Positions 44,859-57,107 are shown, numbered from the stretch's first letter. The stretch is DNA of 64,000 nt from Gammaproteobacteria bacterium HGW-Gammaproteobacteria-11 (GCA_002840055.1 PGZJ01000003.1:62001-126000); one strand, 5' to 3'. The notes: generated by a model not told the origin, from the sequence alone. Translations and numbers: made by a program.

Positions 44859-46010
44859 TTACCTGTCCTGGACGGAGGCAGGCCGTTCAGCCACCTCGTC
44901 CACCGGAAGTTCACGCAAGGCGATGTAGCGCTCACTGCGACGCGTGCGGTCCATGACCTGCCCTACCAACTGGCCACAGGCGGCATCGATATCCTCACCG
45001 CGCGTGGTGCGCACGGTCACCTGGTAACCCGCCTTGTGCAGCATGTCCTGGAAACGCCGGATACTGTTGTTGCTGGGCCGCTCATAGCCCGAATGCGGAA
45101 AGGGATTGAACGGAATCAGGTTGATCTTGCAGGGCGTAGAGCGCAGCAGCTCGATCATTTCTTCAGCCTGCTCCGGCTGGTCGTTGACATCCTTGATCAG
45201 GGTGTACTCGATGGTCAGCACGCGCTTCTCGCCCAGGCGTGCGATATAACGATTGCAGGCCGGCAGTAGCACTTCCAGCGGGTATTTCTTGTTCAGCGGC
45301 ACCAACTGGTTGCGCAACGCATTGTTCGGCGCGTGAAGAGACAGCGCCAGGGCCACATCGGTAATCTCACCCAGACGCTCGATCATCGGTACTACGCCCG
45401 AGGTAGACAGGGTCACCTTGCGCTTGGAAATACCGTAACCCAGGTCATCCATCATCAACAGCATGGCATCAACAACGTTGTCAAAGTTCAGCAGCGGCTC
45501 ACCCATACCCATCATCACCACGTTGGTGATGGCACGGTCGGACTTGGCCGGAATAGTCCCGAAGGACTTGTTGGCAACCCAGACCTGGCCAATGATCTCG
45601 GCTACGGTCAGGTCACTATTGAATCCTTGTTTGCCGGTAGAGCAAAAGCTGCAATCCAGCGCACAGCCTGCCTGCGAGGATACGCACAGCGTCCCGCGAC
45701 CATTCTGTGGAATATAAACCGTCTCTACGCAACTGCCTGAAGCAACGCGTATCACCCACTTGCGGGTGCCATCCTTGGAGATATCTTCACTGACCACCTC
45801 GGGTGGTCGAATCTCGGCACAGGCGTCGAGCTTCTCGCGCAACGCCTTGCCGACATTGGTCATATCTTCAAAGCGGTCGACACCAAAGTGATGGATCCAC
45901 TTCATGACCTGTCCAGCACGGAAACGTTTTTCCCCGAGACTCTCGAAGAAAGCTTCCATTTTCGGCTGTGTCAGTCCCAGCAGATTGATCTTGCCGGTTG
46001 TATCGGTCAT
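44859..46010 (-). CDS. rlmN: dual-specificity rRNA/tRNA m2A methyltransferase RlmN
   Basis: 383 residues, radical-SAM enzyme with the CxxxCxxC cluster motif in [11 protein letters not shown] and the second catalytic Cys near the C-terminus (DIDAACGQL). It methylates A2503 of 23S rRNA and A37 of some tRNAs. The start at 46010 ([13 protein letters not shown]) is preferred over the GTG at 46019. It requires a [4Fe-4S] cluster. Confidence 0.96.
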   Translation of the reverse strand: MTDTTGKINLLGLTQPKMEAFFESLGEKRFRAGQVMKWIHHFGVDRFEDMTNVGKALREKLDACAEIRPPEVVSEDISKDGTRKWVIRVASGSCVETVYIPQNGRGTLCVSSQAGCALDCSFCSTGKQGFNSDLTVAEIIGQVWVANKSFGTIPAKSDRAITNVVMMGMGEPLLNFDNVVDAMLLMMDDLGYGISKRKVTLSTSGVVPMIERLGEITDVALALSLHAPNNALRNQLVPLNKKYPLEVLLPACNRYIARLGEKRVLTIEYTLIKDVNDQPEQAEEMIELLRSTPCKINLIPFNPFPHSGYERPSNNSIRRFQDMLHKAGYQVTVRTTRGEDIDAACGQLVGQVMDRTRRSERYIALRELPVDEVAERPASVQDR

Positions 46011-46046
46011 GGCGGTCACATCACTTGGTTGGTGTCGAGAAGCGCA

Positions 46047-46475
46047 TCAGCCGCGCGGGCAGAGGTCAGTTTCAGCAAAGAAGTAGGCTACTTCACGGGC
46101 GGCCGAGGTAGTTGAGTCGGAGCCGTGAACCGCATTGGCGTCGATTGACTCGGCGAAATCGGCACGAATGGTGCCGGCAGCGGCTTCCTTGGGGTTGGTG
46201 GCACCCATCAGCTCACGGTTCTTCAGAACCGCACCTTCGCCTTCCAGCACCTGAACAACAACCGGACCGGAGGTCATGAAACCAACCAGATCCTTGAAGA
46301 ACGGGCGCGCGCTGTGTTCAGCGTAAAAGCCTTCGGCATCGGACTGGGACAGCTGAACCATCTTGGCTGCGACAACACGCAGACCGGCCTGCTCAAAGCG
46401 GCTGATGATCTGGCCAACAACGTTTTTGGCAACGGCGTCGGGCTTGATGATGGACAGGGTACGTTCTACGGCCAT
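46047..46475 (-). CDS. ndk: nucleoside diphosphate kinase
   Basis: 142 residues, normal length, with the active-site His117 in NAVHGSDS and the N-terminal [12 protein letters not shown]. It balances NTP pools by phosphate transfer. The ORF extends to 46517, but the start MAVERTL is the family start and follows GGAG. It has its own probable promoter at 46535-46562 and lies where the 3' end of the isc operon would normally be upstream. Confidence 0.97.
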   Translation of the reverse strand: MAVERTLSIIKPDAVAKNVVGQIISRFEQAGLRVVAAKMVQLSQSDAEGFYAEHSARPFFKDLVGFMTSGPVVVQVLEGEGAVLKNRELMGATNPKEAAAGTIRADFAESIDANAVHGSDSTTSAAREVAYFFAETDLCPRG

Positions 46476-46534
46476 GAAACTCTCCAATGGGCAGTTATAG
46501 TTCAATAAAGACAACAAGAAAGGTTAACTTGCCG

Positions 46535-46562
46535 ATTATACGCAGGTTGCAGCCAAAGTCAT
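46535..46562 (-). promoter_or_regulatory. probable ndk promoter
   Basis: Reading leftwards, ATGACT (46557-46562) and a perfect TATAAT (46535-46540) are spaced by 16 nt, with the -10 about 60 nt upstream of the ndk ATG. Confidence 0.6.
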
Positions 46563-46593
46563 TACGGCTGGCCCGTCTGAATGCCGCACCCGC

Positions 46594-47757
46594 TCAAGCC
46601 GTCTGGCGCAACCGCGTCACCACCTCGACCAGAATGCGTGCCGCCGCATCCATCTCGGCGGGCTGACTGAAGCGACCGATCGACAGGCGCAGCGAGCTGT
46701 GGGCAAGGGCATCAGGTATGCCTATGGCACGCAGTACAAAGGAAGGTTCAACCGAGGCCGAATTGCAGGCCGAACCGGAGGACAACGCCAGATCCTTGAG
46801 CGCCAGCAACAGCAGCTCACCATCGACGCCGGCAAAGGCCAGATTAAGATTATGCGGAATGCGCTGCTGCTCACTGCCATTCAGACTGACACCAGAGAGA
46901 CCGGACAAGCCATCCAGCAAGCGTTGGCGCAGGGCGCGGATGTGCACGTCATCCTGCTGCATCTGCTGGCCAGCCAGGGCAAAGGCCTCACCCATACCCA
47001 CTATCTGATGGGTGGCCAGCGTGCCGGAGCGCATGCCTCGCTCGTGCCCCCCACCATGAATCAGCGCCTCCAGCTTCAGCTGTGGGTCACGCCGCACAAA
47101 CAGCGCACCAATGCCCTTGGGGCCATAGGTCTTGTGCGCGCAGAAGGACATCAAGTCAACCGGCAGACTGCGCAGGTCAATGGGCAACTTGCCGGTCGAC
47201 TGGGCCGCATCCACATGCATGATGGCGCCAGCGGCATGGGCTATCTCACCCAGCGCGGCGATGTCATTGATGGTGCCGATTTCATTGTTTACATGCATCA
47301 GCGACACCAGCAGGGTGTCGTCACGCAGAGCAGCTTGCAACTGTTCGGGGTGAATAAGGCCCTCTGCGCCAGGCTGCAGATAGGTCACCTCGAAGCCCTC
47401 CAGCTCGAGCTGCTTGCAGCTGTCGAGCACGGCCTTGTGTTCAATCTGCGAGGTAATGATATGCCGCCCGCGCTGCGCGCGGGCGCGAGCCAGACCTTTG
47501 ATGGCCAGGTTATCCGACTCGGTCGCACCTGAGGTCCAGATGATTTCGCGCGGATCGGCGCCGACCAGATCAGCGACCTGACGCCGACCCAGCTCAACCG
47601 CCTCTTCGGCACGCCAGCCATAGATGTGCGAGCGTGATGCCGGATTGGCGAAATTGCCCTCCAGCGTCAGACAGGCGGTCATTTTCTCTGCCACCCGCGG
47701 GTCCACCGGGGTGGTCGCGGCGTAATCCAGATAAATCGGCTGTGTAGCGTCCGCCAT
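46594..47757 (-). CDS. iscS: IscS-type cysteine desulfurase lacking the C-terminal tail
   Basis: 387 residues with a PLP fold. The PLP Lys is in [14 protein letters not shown], the mobile-loop Cys is in [14 protein letters not shown], and the group is clearly IscS ([35 protein letters not shown]). E. coli IscS has 404 residues; this protein ends right after VVTRLRQTA, without the last 20 or so residues (the ...SIEWAHH tail) that bind IscU. It follows cysE by 2 nt; iscR, iscU, iscA, hscB, hscA, fdx and iscX, normal neighbours in Pseudomonas, are absent on both sides. Confidence 0.93.
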   Translation of the reverse strand: MADATQPIYLDYAATTPVDPRVAEKMTACLTLEGNFANPASRSHIYGWRAEEAVELGRRQVADLVGADPREIIWTSGATESDNLAIKGLARARAQRGRHIITSQIEHKAVLDSCKQLELEGFEVTYLQPGAEGLIHPEQLQAALRDDTLLVSLMHVNNEIGTINDIAALGEIAHAAGAIMHVDAAQSTGKLPIDLRSLPVDLMSFCAHKTYGPKGIGALFVRRDPQLKLEALIHGGGHERGMRSGTLATHQIVGMGEAFALAGQQMQQDDVHIRALRQRLLDGLSGLSGVSLNGSEQQRIPHNLNLAFAGVDGELLLLALKDLALSSGSACNSASVEPSFVLRAIGIPDALAHSSLRLSIGRFSQPAEMDAAARILVEVVTRLRQTA

Positions 47758-47759
47758 GT

Positions 47760-48578
47760 TCAGGACGGCTCCCGCCCGGTTGCTGGTGACGGTTTCTCAG
47801 CAGCAGGCTCAGCCGCATCCTTGAGCATGTCAAAGTCGTCGCCACCCAAGGTCGGCAATTCCTTGGCGCAGTAATCACTGCCCAACTCACTGAGGGCGGC
47901 ACACATGCCCTGCAAGCGGTTATCCACGGCATGCATGTGATCAAGCATCTGGCCAATGGCGCTGGCGACCGGATCAGGCATGTCGCGGGTCACACCATAG
48001 GCATCGAAACCGAGCTTTTCCGCCATGGCCTGACGCCGCGCACAGCTGGCGTCCGCTGGCTCGATATCCTTGAGAATGATGCGCCCCGGAATACCTACAG
48101 CCGTAGCGCCCGGCGGCACCGCCTTGGTCACCACGGCATTGGAGCCAATCTTGGCGCCAGCGCCCACCGTGAAGGGTCCCAGCACCTTGGCACCGGCACC
48201 GACCACGACACCATCCTCCAGGGTCGGATGGCGCTTGCCCTTGTTCCAGCTGGTGCCACCGAGGGTTACACCCTGATACAGGGTGACGTCATCACCGATC
48301 TCGGCGGTCTCGCCAATCACCACACCCATACCGTGATCGATAAAGAAGCGTCGGCCGAGCCTGGCACCGGGATGAATCTCCACGCCGGTCGCCCAGCGGG
48401 CAAAGTTGGAGACAATGCGCCCCAACAGGTAGGCCCGGCGAATCCACAGCGCATGGGCCAGACGATGCAACCAGATGGCATGCAGGCCGGGATAGCAGAA
48501 CAGCACCTCCAGCGTCGAACGGGCAGCCGGGTCGCGGTGGAATACGCTGGCGATATCTTCCTTCATGCGCTTGAACAT
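47760..48578 (-). CDS. cysE: serine O-acetyltransferase
   Basis: 272 residues. An N-terminal helical domain is followed by left-handed beta-helix hexapeptide repeats (residues about 70-190) with the active-site region [17 protein letters not shown] and [17 protein letters not shown] long C-terminal extension follows ([14 protein letters not shown]...). It makes O-acetylserine for cysteine synthesis. In Pseudomonas cysE normally leads into iscR; here it leads into iscS directly, coupling cysteine supply to desulfuration. Confidence 0.96.
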   Translation of the reverse strand: MFKRMKEDIASVFHRDPAARSTLEVLFCYPGLHAIWLHRLAHALWIRRAYLLGRIVSNFARWATGVEIHPGARLGRRFFIDHGMGVVIGETAEIGDDVTLYQGVTLGGTSWNKGKRHPTLEDGVVVGAGAKVLGPFTVGAGAKIGSNAVVTKAVPPGATAVGIPGRIILKDIEPADASCARRQAMAEKLGFDAYGVTRDMPDPVASAIGQMLDHMHAVDNRLQGMCAALSELGSDYCAKELPTLGGDDFDMLKDAAEPAAEKPSPATGREPS

Positions 48579-48580
48579 GC

Positions 48581-49360
48581 TTATTGTCTCCGCTCACCGG
48601 CGGCTTTGACGCCGATGGCTTTCTGGGTTTCGGTCAGAATACCGCGCAGGATGTTCATTTCCATCCGGTTGATCCGAATGCGCCCAAACAGGCGACGCAG
48701 ACGCGGCATCAACTGTCTTGGTTTCTGCGGGTCAAGGAAGCCGATTTCAACCAGTACCTGCTGCAAATGGGCAAAATATTGTTCCAGCTCCTCGGCGGTG
48801 GTCGGAATCTCGTTCTGCGTTGCCGTGGTCTCGACCTTGAGCATATGGGTCGGCTGGCCCTGGCGCTGCAGACCCTGCATGCGCAGCTCGTAAGCCAGTA
48901 CCTGCACAGCAGCCGCCAGATTCAGCGAGCTGAAGTCCGGATTCGAGGGAATATGCACATGGAACTGGCAGCGCTGCAGCTCGTCACTGGTCAGCCCCGA
49001 GTGTTCGCGGCCAAACACCAGTGCGACCTGACAGCCAGGCAGACTGTCCAATTGGTCGAGCACCTTGTCGGCCGCCTCACGCGGGTCCACCACTGGCCAG
49101 GGAATGCGCCGGTCACGCGCGCTGGTACCCATAACCAGCACACAGTCGGCTATCGCCTCCTCAAGGGTGGCGACTACCAGGGCGTTCTCCAGCACATCAT
49201 CGGCACCCGCGCCCCGGGCACTGGCATTCGGGTCTGGGAAGCGCTCTGGATCAACCAGCACCAGACGCGTCAGACCCATGTTTTTCATGGCTCGGGCAGC
49301 CCCACCAATATTGCCGGGATGACTGGTATTGACCAGAACCACACGTACATTGTCGAGCAC
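48581..49360 (-). CDS. trmJ: tRNA (cytidine/uridine-2'-O-)-methyltransferase TrmJ
   Basis: 259 residues from a GTG start with GGAG 6 nt upstream; this gives the family start (M)[19 protein letters not shown]. The ORF extends to 49444, but that part is not conserved. The SPOUT (trefoil-knot) motifs [25 protein letters not shown] and [14 protein letters not shown] are visible. It methylates position 32 of several tRNAs. It is 2 nt from cysE. Confidence 0.94.
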   Translation of the reverse strand: MLDNVRVVLVNTSHPGNIGGAARAMKNMGLTRLVLVDPERFPDPNASARGAGADDVLENALVVATLEEAIADCVLVMGTSARDRRIPWPVVDPREAADKVLDQLDSLPGCQVALVFGREHSGLTSDELQRCQFHVHIPSNPDFSSLNLAAAVQVLAYELRMQGLQRQGQPTHMLKVETTATQNEIPTTAEELEQYFAHLQQVLVEIGFLDPQKPRQLMPRLRRLFGRIRINRMEMNILRGILTETQKAIGVKAAGERRQ

Positions 49361-49439
49361 AACGGACTCCGGAGCGAGCAGCAGAGAGGGAACAGGACCT
49401 CGCATCTTACAAAAGCCAGGAGACAAAGACCATGACGCA

Positions 49440-49468
49440 TTCAAGTTGTCAGGCTTATCTGCTACAAT
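49440..49468 (+). promoter_or_regulatory. probable extended -10 promoter of suhB-uxs
   Basis: TGCTACAAT (extended -10, TACAAT at 49463-49468) with a weak TTCAAG -35 17 nt upstream, ending 39 nt before the suhB ATG. Confidence 0.5.
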
Positions 49469-49506
49469 TTCCGGCTTTTCATCATTCCCTTACCAGAGAC
49501 ACCCGT

Positions 49507-50322
49507 ATGCAGCCCATGTTGAACATCGCCCTGCGCGCCGCCCGCAGTGCCGGAGAACTGATCTATCGCTCCGTGGAGCGGCTCGACGTTCTGACCGTCA
49601 ACGAAAAAGAGGCCAATGACTACGTCAGCGAAGTAGACCGGGCTGCAGAACAGAGCATCATCGCCACCCTGCGCAAATCCTTCCCGGATCACGGTATTCA
49701 CGCTGAGGAGTCGGGCTTTCAACCGGGCACCGGCGAAGGCGCCGATATTGTCTGGATCATCGATCCGCTGGACGGTACCACCAACTTCCTGCGCGGCATT
49801 CCGCACTATGCCGTGAGCATTGCCTGTCGCATCAAGGGCCGCATCGAACACGCTGTGGTGCTGGACCCGGTCCGCCAGGAAGAGTTCACCGCCAGCCGCG
49901 GCCGCGGCGCGGCGTTGAACGGCAAGCGTCTGCGCGTCAGCGCGCGCAAGACCCTGGATGGCGCCCTGCTGGGTACCGGCTTTCCATTTCGCAGCGACCA
50001 GGTCGATGACCTGGACAACTATCTGGGCATGTTCCGCAGCCTGATTGGCCAGACTGCCGGCATCCGCCGCTGCGGCGCCGCCAGCCTGGATCTGGCCTAT
50101 GTTGCTGCCGGTCGCTATGACGCCTTCTGGGAATTCGGTCTGGCCGAGTGGGATATGGCCGCAGGCAGCCTGCTGATTCAGGAAGCGGGCGGGCTAGTCA
50201 GTGATTTCACCGGAGGCCACCATTTCCTCGACAAGGGCCACCTGGTCGCCGGTAACCCCAAGTGCTTCAAAGCCGTACTGACCGCCATCCAGCCGCACCT
50301 GACGCCGGCGATGAAGCGTTAA
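49507..50322 (+). CDS. suhB: inositol-1-monophosphatase family protein SuhB
   Basis: 271 residues. The metal-site motif WIIDPLDGTTNFLRG and the C-terminal WDMAAGSLLIQEAGG define the inositol monophosphatase family. SuhB also works with NusA/NusG in rRNA antitermination in E. coli. The start MQPMLNIALRAARSAGELI is conserved; the 25-residue ORF extension is not. Divergent from trmJ, as usual in gammaproteobacteria. Confidence 0.96.
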   Translation: MQPMLNIALRAARSAGELIYRSVERLDVLTVNEKEANDYVSEVDRAAEQSIIATLRKSFPDHGIHAEESGFQPGTGEGADIVWIIDPLDGTTNFLRGIPHYAVSIACRIKGRIEHAVVLDPVRQEEFTASRGRGAALNGKRLRVSARKTLDGALLGTGFPFRSDQVDDLDNYLGMFRSLIGQTAGIRRCGAASLDLAYVAAGRYDAFWEFGLAEWDMAAGSLLIQEAGGLVSDFTGGHHFLDKGHLVAGNPKCFKAVLTAIQPHLTPAMKR

Positions 50323-50345
50323 GGCGACTTCAGGGGCCCTGATAC

Positions 50346-51344
50346 ATGCACAACATTCTGGTGACCGGTGGTGCTGGATTCATTGGTCGTCACCTGTGTC
50401 AGGCGCTGCTGGATGAAGGACACAACGTCATCTGTGTCGACGACTTCAGCAGCAGCCATCCCAACGACCTCGGCCCGTTACGCGCCCAAACCGGGTTCCA
50501 GTTGATCGAACAGGATATCTGCGCGCCGCTGGATCTGCCGTTCAAGATCGAGCGCATCTTCAACCTCGCCAGTCCAGCCTCGCCGGTTCGCTATCAACTG
50601 GACCCGATTCAGACCCTGAAAACCAATGTCGTCGGCACATTGAACCTGCTGGAACTGGCCCGCCAGCACGGCGCCCGGCTGCTGCAGGCCTCGACCAGTG
50701 AGGTCTACGGCGACCCCTTGACCAGCCCACAACACGAGTCCTACAACGGCAACGTCAACCCCATCGGCCCGCGTGCCTGCTATGACGAAGGCAAACGCTG
50801 CGCCGAGACCCTGTGCAGCGATTATCGGCGACAATTTCAGTTGGATACCCGGATCGTGCGTATCTTCAACACCTACGGCCCTGGCATGCAGATTGACGAT
50901 GGCCGCGTTATCACCAACTTTGTTGCGCAGGCGCTGAACAATCAACCTATAACCGTCTACGGTGACGGGTTGCAAACCCGCAGCTTCTGCTATGTCGCCG
51001 ACCTGGTCGATGGCCTGCAGCGCCTGATGGCACTCCCGGATCACAACGGCGAACCGGTCAATCTGGGCAACCCGGAGCCAGTCAACATGCTGCAGCTGGC
51101 CTCGTTGATTCAACACCTCTGCCACTCCCGCTCGCCCCTTTTCCATCGCCCTCTTCCGCAGGACGATCCATTGCAAAGAGAGCCGAATATCGAGCGCGCC
51201 CGGCAGTTACTCGGCTGGCTGCCAAGCACCCCGCTATCGGAAGGACTGCAACGGACCATCGCCGCACTGCAAAGCCGGCTGGAGCAGGACAATGCCTGCA
51301 ACAATGCTCAGTCAGCCCAACCTGATACTGTCCAGATCCTCTAA
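50346..51344 (+). CDS. UDP-glucuronate decarboxylase-type NAD-dependent epimerase (UXS-like)
   Basis: 332 residues, short-chain dehydrogenase/epimerase fold. The Rossmann motif is VTGGAGFIGRHL, the UXS-type segment is NLASPASPVRYQ, then TSEVYGDPL and the catalytic ACYDEGKR (YxxxK). The ASPASP and RACYDEGKR wording points to conversion of UDP-glucuronate to UDP-xylose. It lies 23 nt after suhB, so likely cotranscribed; it sits between suhB and the sec operon, where it is not a standard Pseudomonas neighbour. Confidence 0.85.
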   Translation: MHNILVTGGAGFIGRHLCQALLDEGHNVICVDDFSSSHPNDLGPLRAQTGFQLIEQDICAPLDLPFKIERIFNLASPASPVRYQLDPIQTLKTNVVGTLNLLELARQHGARLLQASTSEVYGDPLTSPQHESYNGNVNPIGPRACYDEGKRCAETLCSDYRRQFQLDTRIVRIFNTYGPGMQIDDGRVITNFVAQALNNQPITVYGDGLQTRSFCYVADLVDGLQRLMALPDHNGEPVNLGNPEPVNMLQLASLIQHLCHSRSPLFHRPLPQDDPLQREPNIERARQLLGWLPSTPLSEGLQRTIAALQSRLEQDNACNNAQSAQPDTVQIL

Positions 51345-51430
51345 CCTGGCTGACTTGAAAACCATTCACGCCCTTAGCACGCTGCATTACAGCCTGATCC
51401 GCCGTCTTGGGCCGCCATACAGGCAGCCAT

Positions 51431-51463
51431 AAAAAAGCCCCGACCAATGGCCGGGGCTTTTTT
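51431..51463. terminator. bidirectional terminator between the uxs-like gene and secF
   Basis: AAAAAAGCCCCG ... CGGGGCTTTTTT is a symmetric stem with T runs on both strands, shared by the rightward suhB-uxs unit and the leftward yajC-secD-secF unit. Confidence 0.92.
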
Positions 51464-51477
51464 GGTATCGACCCGAA

Positions 51478-52392
51478 TCAGGGCCTTTCGTCGGCAGCCT
51501 CTTCGATCTGCGGCGGAATAAGATCTTCACGCGTCAGATTCATCGTCATCAACAGGCCGTTGGAGACGTAAATGGACGAGTAAGTACCCACCAGCACACC
51601 GATCAACAGCGCCGTGGCGAATCCATGGATATTTTCACCACCAAAGAAGAACAGCGCCAGCAACACCAGAATGGTCGAGAAGGAGGTTGCCAGGGTACGT
51701 GCCAGCGTCTGGGTGGTTGAGACGTTGATGACCTCCTCCAATTCAGCCTTGCGCATGATCCGCAGGTTTTCCCGCACCCGGTCAAACACCACGATGGTAT
51801 CGTTCAGTGAGTAACCAATCACCGCCAGCAGGGCCGCCAGCACGGTCAGGTCGAACGACAGGCCAAAAAAGGCAAAGAAACCGAGGGTAAAGATCACGTC
51901 ATGCACCAGGGCAACAATCGCGGCCACGGCAAATTTCATCTGAAAGCGCAGTGACACATACAGCAGGATGCCACCCATGGCCAGCAGCATGCCGAGGCCA
52001 CCCTTGTCGCGCAGCTCTTCCCCCACCTGCGGGCCGATAAACTCGACGCGCTTGACGGTGACGGCACTGCCATCCTCGCGCTGGATCAAGCCGGCAATTT
52101 GCCCACCCAGATTCGGATCGTCACTGGCCAGACGAATCAGCACATCAGTAGAGGCGCCGAAATTCTGTACCACCGCATCGGACCAGCCTTCAGTGCGCAG
52201 AACCTGGCGAATCTCCTCCAGATCCGGCGGCGTCTCGTAATTCAACTCGACCAGGGCACCCCCGGTAAAGTCCAGACCGAGGTTCAACTGCTTGATCGCC
52301 AGACTGACGACCGAGCCAACCATGAGCAGGATGGCAACGGCGTAGAAGAACTTGCGCAGCGCCATGAAATTGATTGTTTTACTGGTAATCAT
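51478..52392 (-). CDS. secF: protein translocase subunit SecF
   Basis: 304 residues, six membrane helices with a large first periplasmic loop. Conserved LDFTGGALVEL near the N-terminus and GYSLNDTIVVFDRVRE in the RND-type core. Partner of SecD in proton-driven protein export. It follows secD by 9 nt. Confidence 0.97.
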   Translation of the reverse strand: MITSKTINFMALRKFFYAVAILLMVGSVVSLAIKQLNLGLDFTGGALVELNYETPPDLEEIRQVLRTEGWSDAVVQNFGASTDVLIRLASDDPNLGGQIAGLIQREDGSAVTVKRVEFIGPQVGEELRDKGGLGMLLAMGGILLYVSLRFQMKFAVAAIVALVHDVIFTLGFFAFFGLSFDLTVLAALLAVIGYSLNDTIVVFDRVRENLRIMRKAELEEVINVSTTQTLARTLATSFSTILVLLALFFFGGENIHGFATALLIGVLVGTYSSIYVSNGLLMTMNLTREDLIPPQIEEAADERP

Positions 52393-52401
52393 GATCGTTC
52401 C

Positions 52402-54270
52402 TCACAGCCACAGCTTTTTGATGTCACGGCCGCCAGCGGTCAGATTGACCATAGCGCGGGTGACCATGATGGCGCTGAACATCGAGGTCAGAATCCCCAG
52501 CGACAGCGTCACGGCAAAGCCCTTGATCGGACCGGAACCCATGGCAAAGAGAATCACACCCACCAGCAGGGTGGTCAGGTTACCGTCAACAATGGCCGAG
52601 AACGCCTTGTCAAAACCCTCGTGAATGGCGCGCTGGGCCGACATGCCGGCTGCCACCTCTTCCTTTATACGCGAGAAGATCAGCACGTTGGCATCAACCG
52701 CCATACCCAGGGTCAGTACGATACCGGCAATACCTGGCAGGGTCAGAGTAGCGCCCAGCAGGGACATCAACGCCAGCAGCAACACCAGGTTGAAGCTCAG
52801 GGCAATGCCGGCAAAGATGCCGAACACCCGATAGACCACCACCATGAAGATCAGTACCAGAATGAAGCCAACCTGGGTCGCAGTAATGCCCTTGGCAATG
52901 TTCTCAGCACCCAGACTCGGGCCTATGGTGCGCTCCTCGACAAAGTACATGGGCGCAGCCAGACCACCAGCGCGCAACAGCAACGCCAGCTCGGAGGCTT
53001 CGGCAGGCGAGTCCAGACCGGTAATGCGGAAATTGTTACCCAGCGTGCTCTGAATGGTTGCCAGGCTGATGATGGCCTTTTCTTCAACAAAAGCCGGCAC
53101 TTCAACCCGCTGCATGACGCCGTCGACCTCCTGCATAACCTCTCGAGTGATCTGCCGCTGCTCGATAAAGAGTACCGCCATGCCGCGCCCGACGCTGTTA
53201 CGCGTGGCTCGGGTCATCAGCTCGCCACCATGGCCATCGAGGGTAATGTTGACCTGAGGACGGCCATTTTCGTCAAAGTTGGACTGCGCATTGGTGACCT
53301 GGTCACCGGTCAGGATCACGCTGCGCTCAACGTCAGCCGGTGGACGGCTGCCACCGCGGAATTCAAAGTTCTCAACCGTTGCGCGAGGCGCATCAAGCTC
53401 AGCGGCCAGACGAAACTCAAGGTTGGCGGTCTTGCCGAGAATCCGTTTGGCTTCGGCGGTGTCCTGCACGCCGGGCAACTCAACTACTATGCGATTGGCA
53501 CCTTGACGCTGAACCAGGGGCTCTGCCACGCCCAGCTCGTTGACCCGGTTACGCACTGTGGTCAGGTTCTGGTTGACGGCATATTCGCGAATCGAGGCCA
53601 TCTCGGCGTCGGTCAGGGCAAGCCTCAATACCTCCAGTTCGTCACGCGTCACGGTACTGAGCTGGAATTGACTGTACTGCCGAGCAATCAGCCGCTGCGC
53701 CTGATCAAGCTGCTCCGCGTCGGTAAAACCGAACTGCAGTACATTGGCCTGACTGGGCATGCTGCGAAAACGCACACGCTCACCGCGCAACAACGTGCGC
53801 ACTTCACTCTCGTAGACATTGACCCGCGCTTCGATGGCTTTATCCATATCCACTTCCAACAGGAAGTGCACACCACCGGACAGATCCAGACCCAGCTTCA
53901 TGGGACCTGCACCAATCGCCTTCAGCCAGTCAGGCGTGGTCTGGGCCAGATTCTGGGCCACCACAAACTGGTCGCCCAGGGTCCGCCGAACAATATCCTG
54001 GGCCGGCAACTGATCACTGCGCTTGACCAGACGCACCAGACCCGAACGGGCCAGATTGGCCACTTCGGTGCCCTTGGTCTGGATACCCGCCTGATTAAGC
54101 GCCAGCTCAATGCGATCTAGATCGCGCTGTTCGACGCTGTAGGTCGAGCTGGATCCGGAAATCTGGATCGCCGGATCATCCGGATAAAGATTGGGCATGG
54201 CATAGACAAGGCCGAGCCCAAGCACGACCAGTATCAGCAGGTATTTCCACAATGGGTAACGATTGAGCAT
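52402..54270 (-). CDS. secD: protein translocase subunit SecD
   Basis: 622 residues from the ATG at 54270 (MLNRYPLWKYLLI, the family start); a TTG at 54288 would add six residues. The N-terminal helix, a long periplasmic P1 region with LGLDLSGGVHFLLEV, and a C-terminal six-helix RND domain with GMAVDANVLIFSRIKEE are present. It lies downstream of yajC behind a strong hairpin at 54290-54311. Confidence 0.97.
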   Translation of the reverse strand: MLNRYPLWKYLLILVVLGLGLVYAMPNLYPDDPAIQISGSSSTYSVEQRDLDRIELALNQAGIQTKGTEVANLARSGLVRLVKRSDQLPAQDIVRRTLGDQFVVAQNLAQTTPDWLKAIGAGPMKLGLDLSGGVHFLLEVDMDKAIEARVNVYESEVRTLLRGERVRFRSMPSQANVLQFGFTDAEQLDQAQRLIARQYSQFQLSTVTRDELEVLRLALTDAEMASIREYAVNQNLTTVRNRVNELGVAEPLVQRQGANRIVVELPGVQDTAEAKRILGKTANLEFRLAAELDAPRATVENFEFRGGSRPPADVERSVILTGDQVTNAQSNFDENGRPQVNITLDGHGGELMTRATRNSVGRGMAVLFIEQRQITREVMQEVDGVMQRVEVPAFVEEKAIISLATIQSTLGNNFRITGLDSPAEASELALLLRAGGLAAPMYFVEERTIGPSLGAENIAKGITATQVGFILVLIFMVVVYRVFGIFAGIALSFNLVLLLALMSLLGATLTLPGIAGIVLTLGMAVDANVLIFSRIKEEVAAGMSAQRAIHEGFDKAFSAIVDGNLTTLLVGVILFAMGSGPIKGFAVTLSLGILTSMFSAIMVTRAMVNLTAGGRDIKKLWL

Positions 54271-54289
54271 ATCTGAGCCCGATAACAAG

Positions 54290-54311
54290 CCGGGCGCCCA
54301 TGGGCGCCCGG
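54290..54311 (-). repeat. 22-bp perfect palindrome between yajC and secD
   Basis: CCGGGCGCCCA and TGGGCGCCCGG are exact complements with no loop bases. It begins 19 nt past the yajC stop and ends 20 nt before the secD ATG. Without a T tract it probably adjusts the yajC:secD message ratio by RNA stability or partial termination. Confidence 0.65.
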
Positions 54312-54329
54312 ATTAGATGGTTGTCATTA

Positions 54330-54662
54330 TTAGATGGCTTTCAGCGTGCCTTTCGGCAGTACTGCTACGATGGCACCTTTCTGGAACTTGAGTTCCTGGC
54401 TGTCGCTGACTTCCAGCACCACGAACTCGTCGGTGACTTTCTTGACCTTGCCAAGAATACCGCCACCGGTAACGACTTCATCGCCGGTCGCCAGTCCGCC
54501 AATCAGATTCTTGTGTTCCTTGGCACGCTTGGCCTGTGGGCGCCAGATCATCAGATAGAAGATGACCAGAAAACCAATCAGGAAAATCCACTCGAAACCG
54601 CCACCAGCAGGGGCTGCACCCTCAGCAGATTGGGCCATGGCAGCAGGGATGAAAAAGCTCAT
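54330..54662 (-). CDS. yajC: preprotein translocase subunit YajC
   Basis: 110 residues with one membrane helix (about 25-43, FEWIFLIGFLVIFYLMIW), then RPQAKRAKEHKNLI and a small beta domain (GDEVVTGGGILGKV). Accessory part of the SecDF-YajC complex. Between tgt and secD as in other gammaproteobacteria. Confidence 0.96.
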   Translation of the reverse strand: MSFFIPAAMAQSAEGAAPAGGGFEWIFLIGFLVIFYLMIWRPQAKRAKEHKNLIGGLATGDEVVTGGGILGKVKKVTDEFVVLEVSDSQELKFQKGAIVAVLPKGTLKAI

Positions 54663-54719
54663 GTGATACTCCTAGTTTAAACACGCAAGAAAAGGTTAAT
54701 GGGGCTTCCTGGTCGCTTT

Positions 54720-56893
<2,174 letters not shown>

Positions 56894-57020
56894 CTTGACG
56901 GGAGACCCACAGGGAAAAAGGGTTGCCATGGTAGCGGAAAAGCCGCTTTTCAGTCATCAAGAGGATTGACCACCTGCATAATGGGTTCGTATACTCCGCG
57001 CCTGCTTGCGCTTGACGCAT

Positions 57021-57107
57021 GCCTCGATGGCGGAATTGGTAGACGCGGCGGATTCAAAATCCGTTTCTGGTGACAGAGTGGGAGTTCGATTCTCCCTCGA
57101 GGCACCA
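57021..57107 (+). tRNA. tRNA-Leu (anticodon CAA)
   Basis: 87 nt with an encoded CCA end. The acceptor stem GCCTCGA / TCGAGGC is perfect, the D-loop has GGTAGAC, the anticodon loop is TTCAAAA (anticodon CAA), there is a long variable arm typical of class II tRNAs, and the T-loop reads GTTCGATTC. A tRNA-Leu downstream of queA is a conserved Pseudomonas arrangement. Its last bases form half of a 25-bp palindrome. Confidence 0.97.

Noticed and set aside
52099-54120. 673-codon open frame on the plus strand
   Set aside because: Antisense to secD and the end of secF, with no recognisable domain; a shadow frame.
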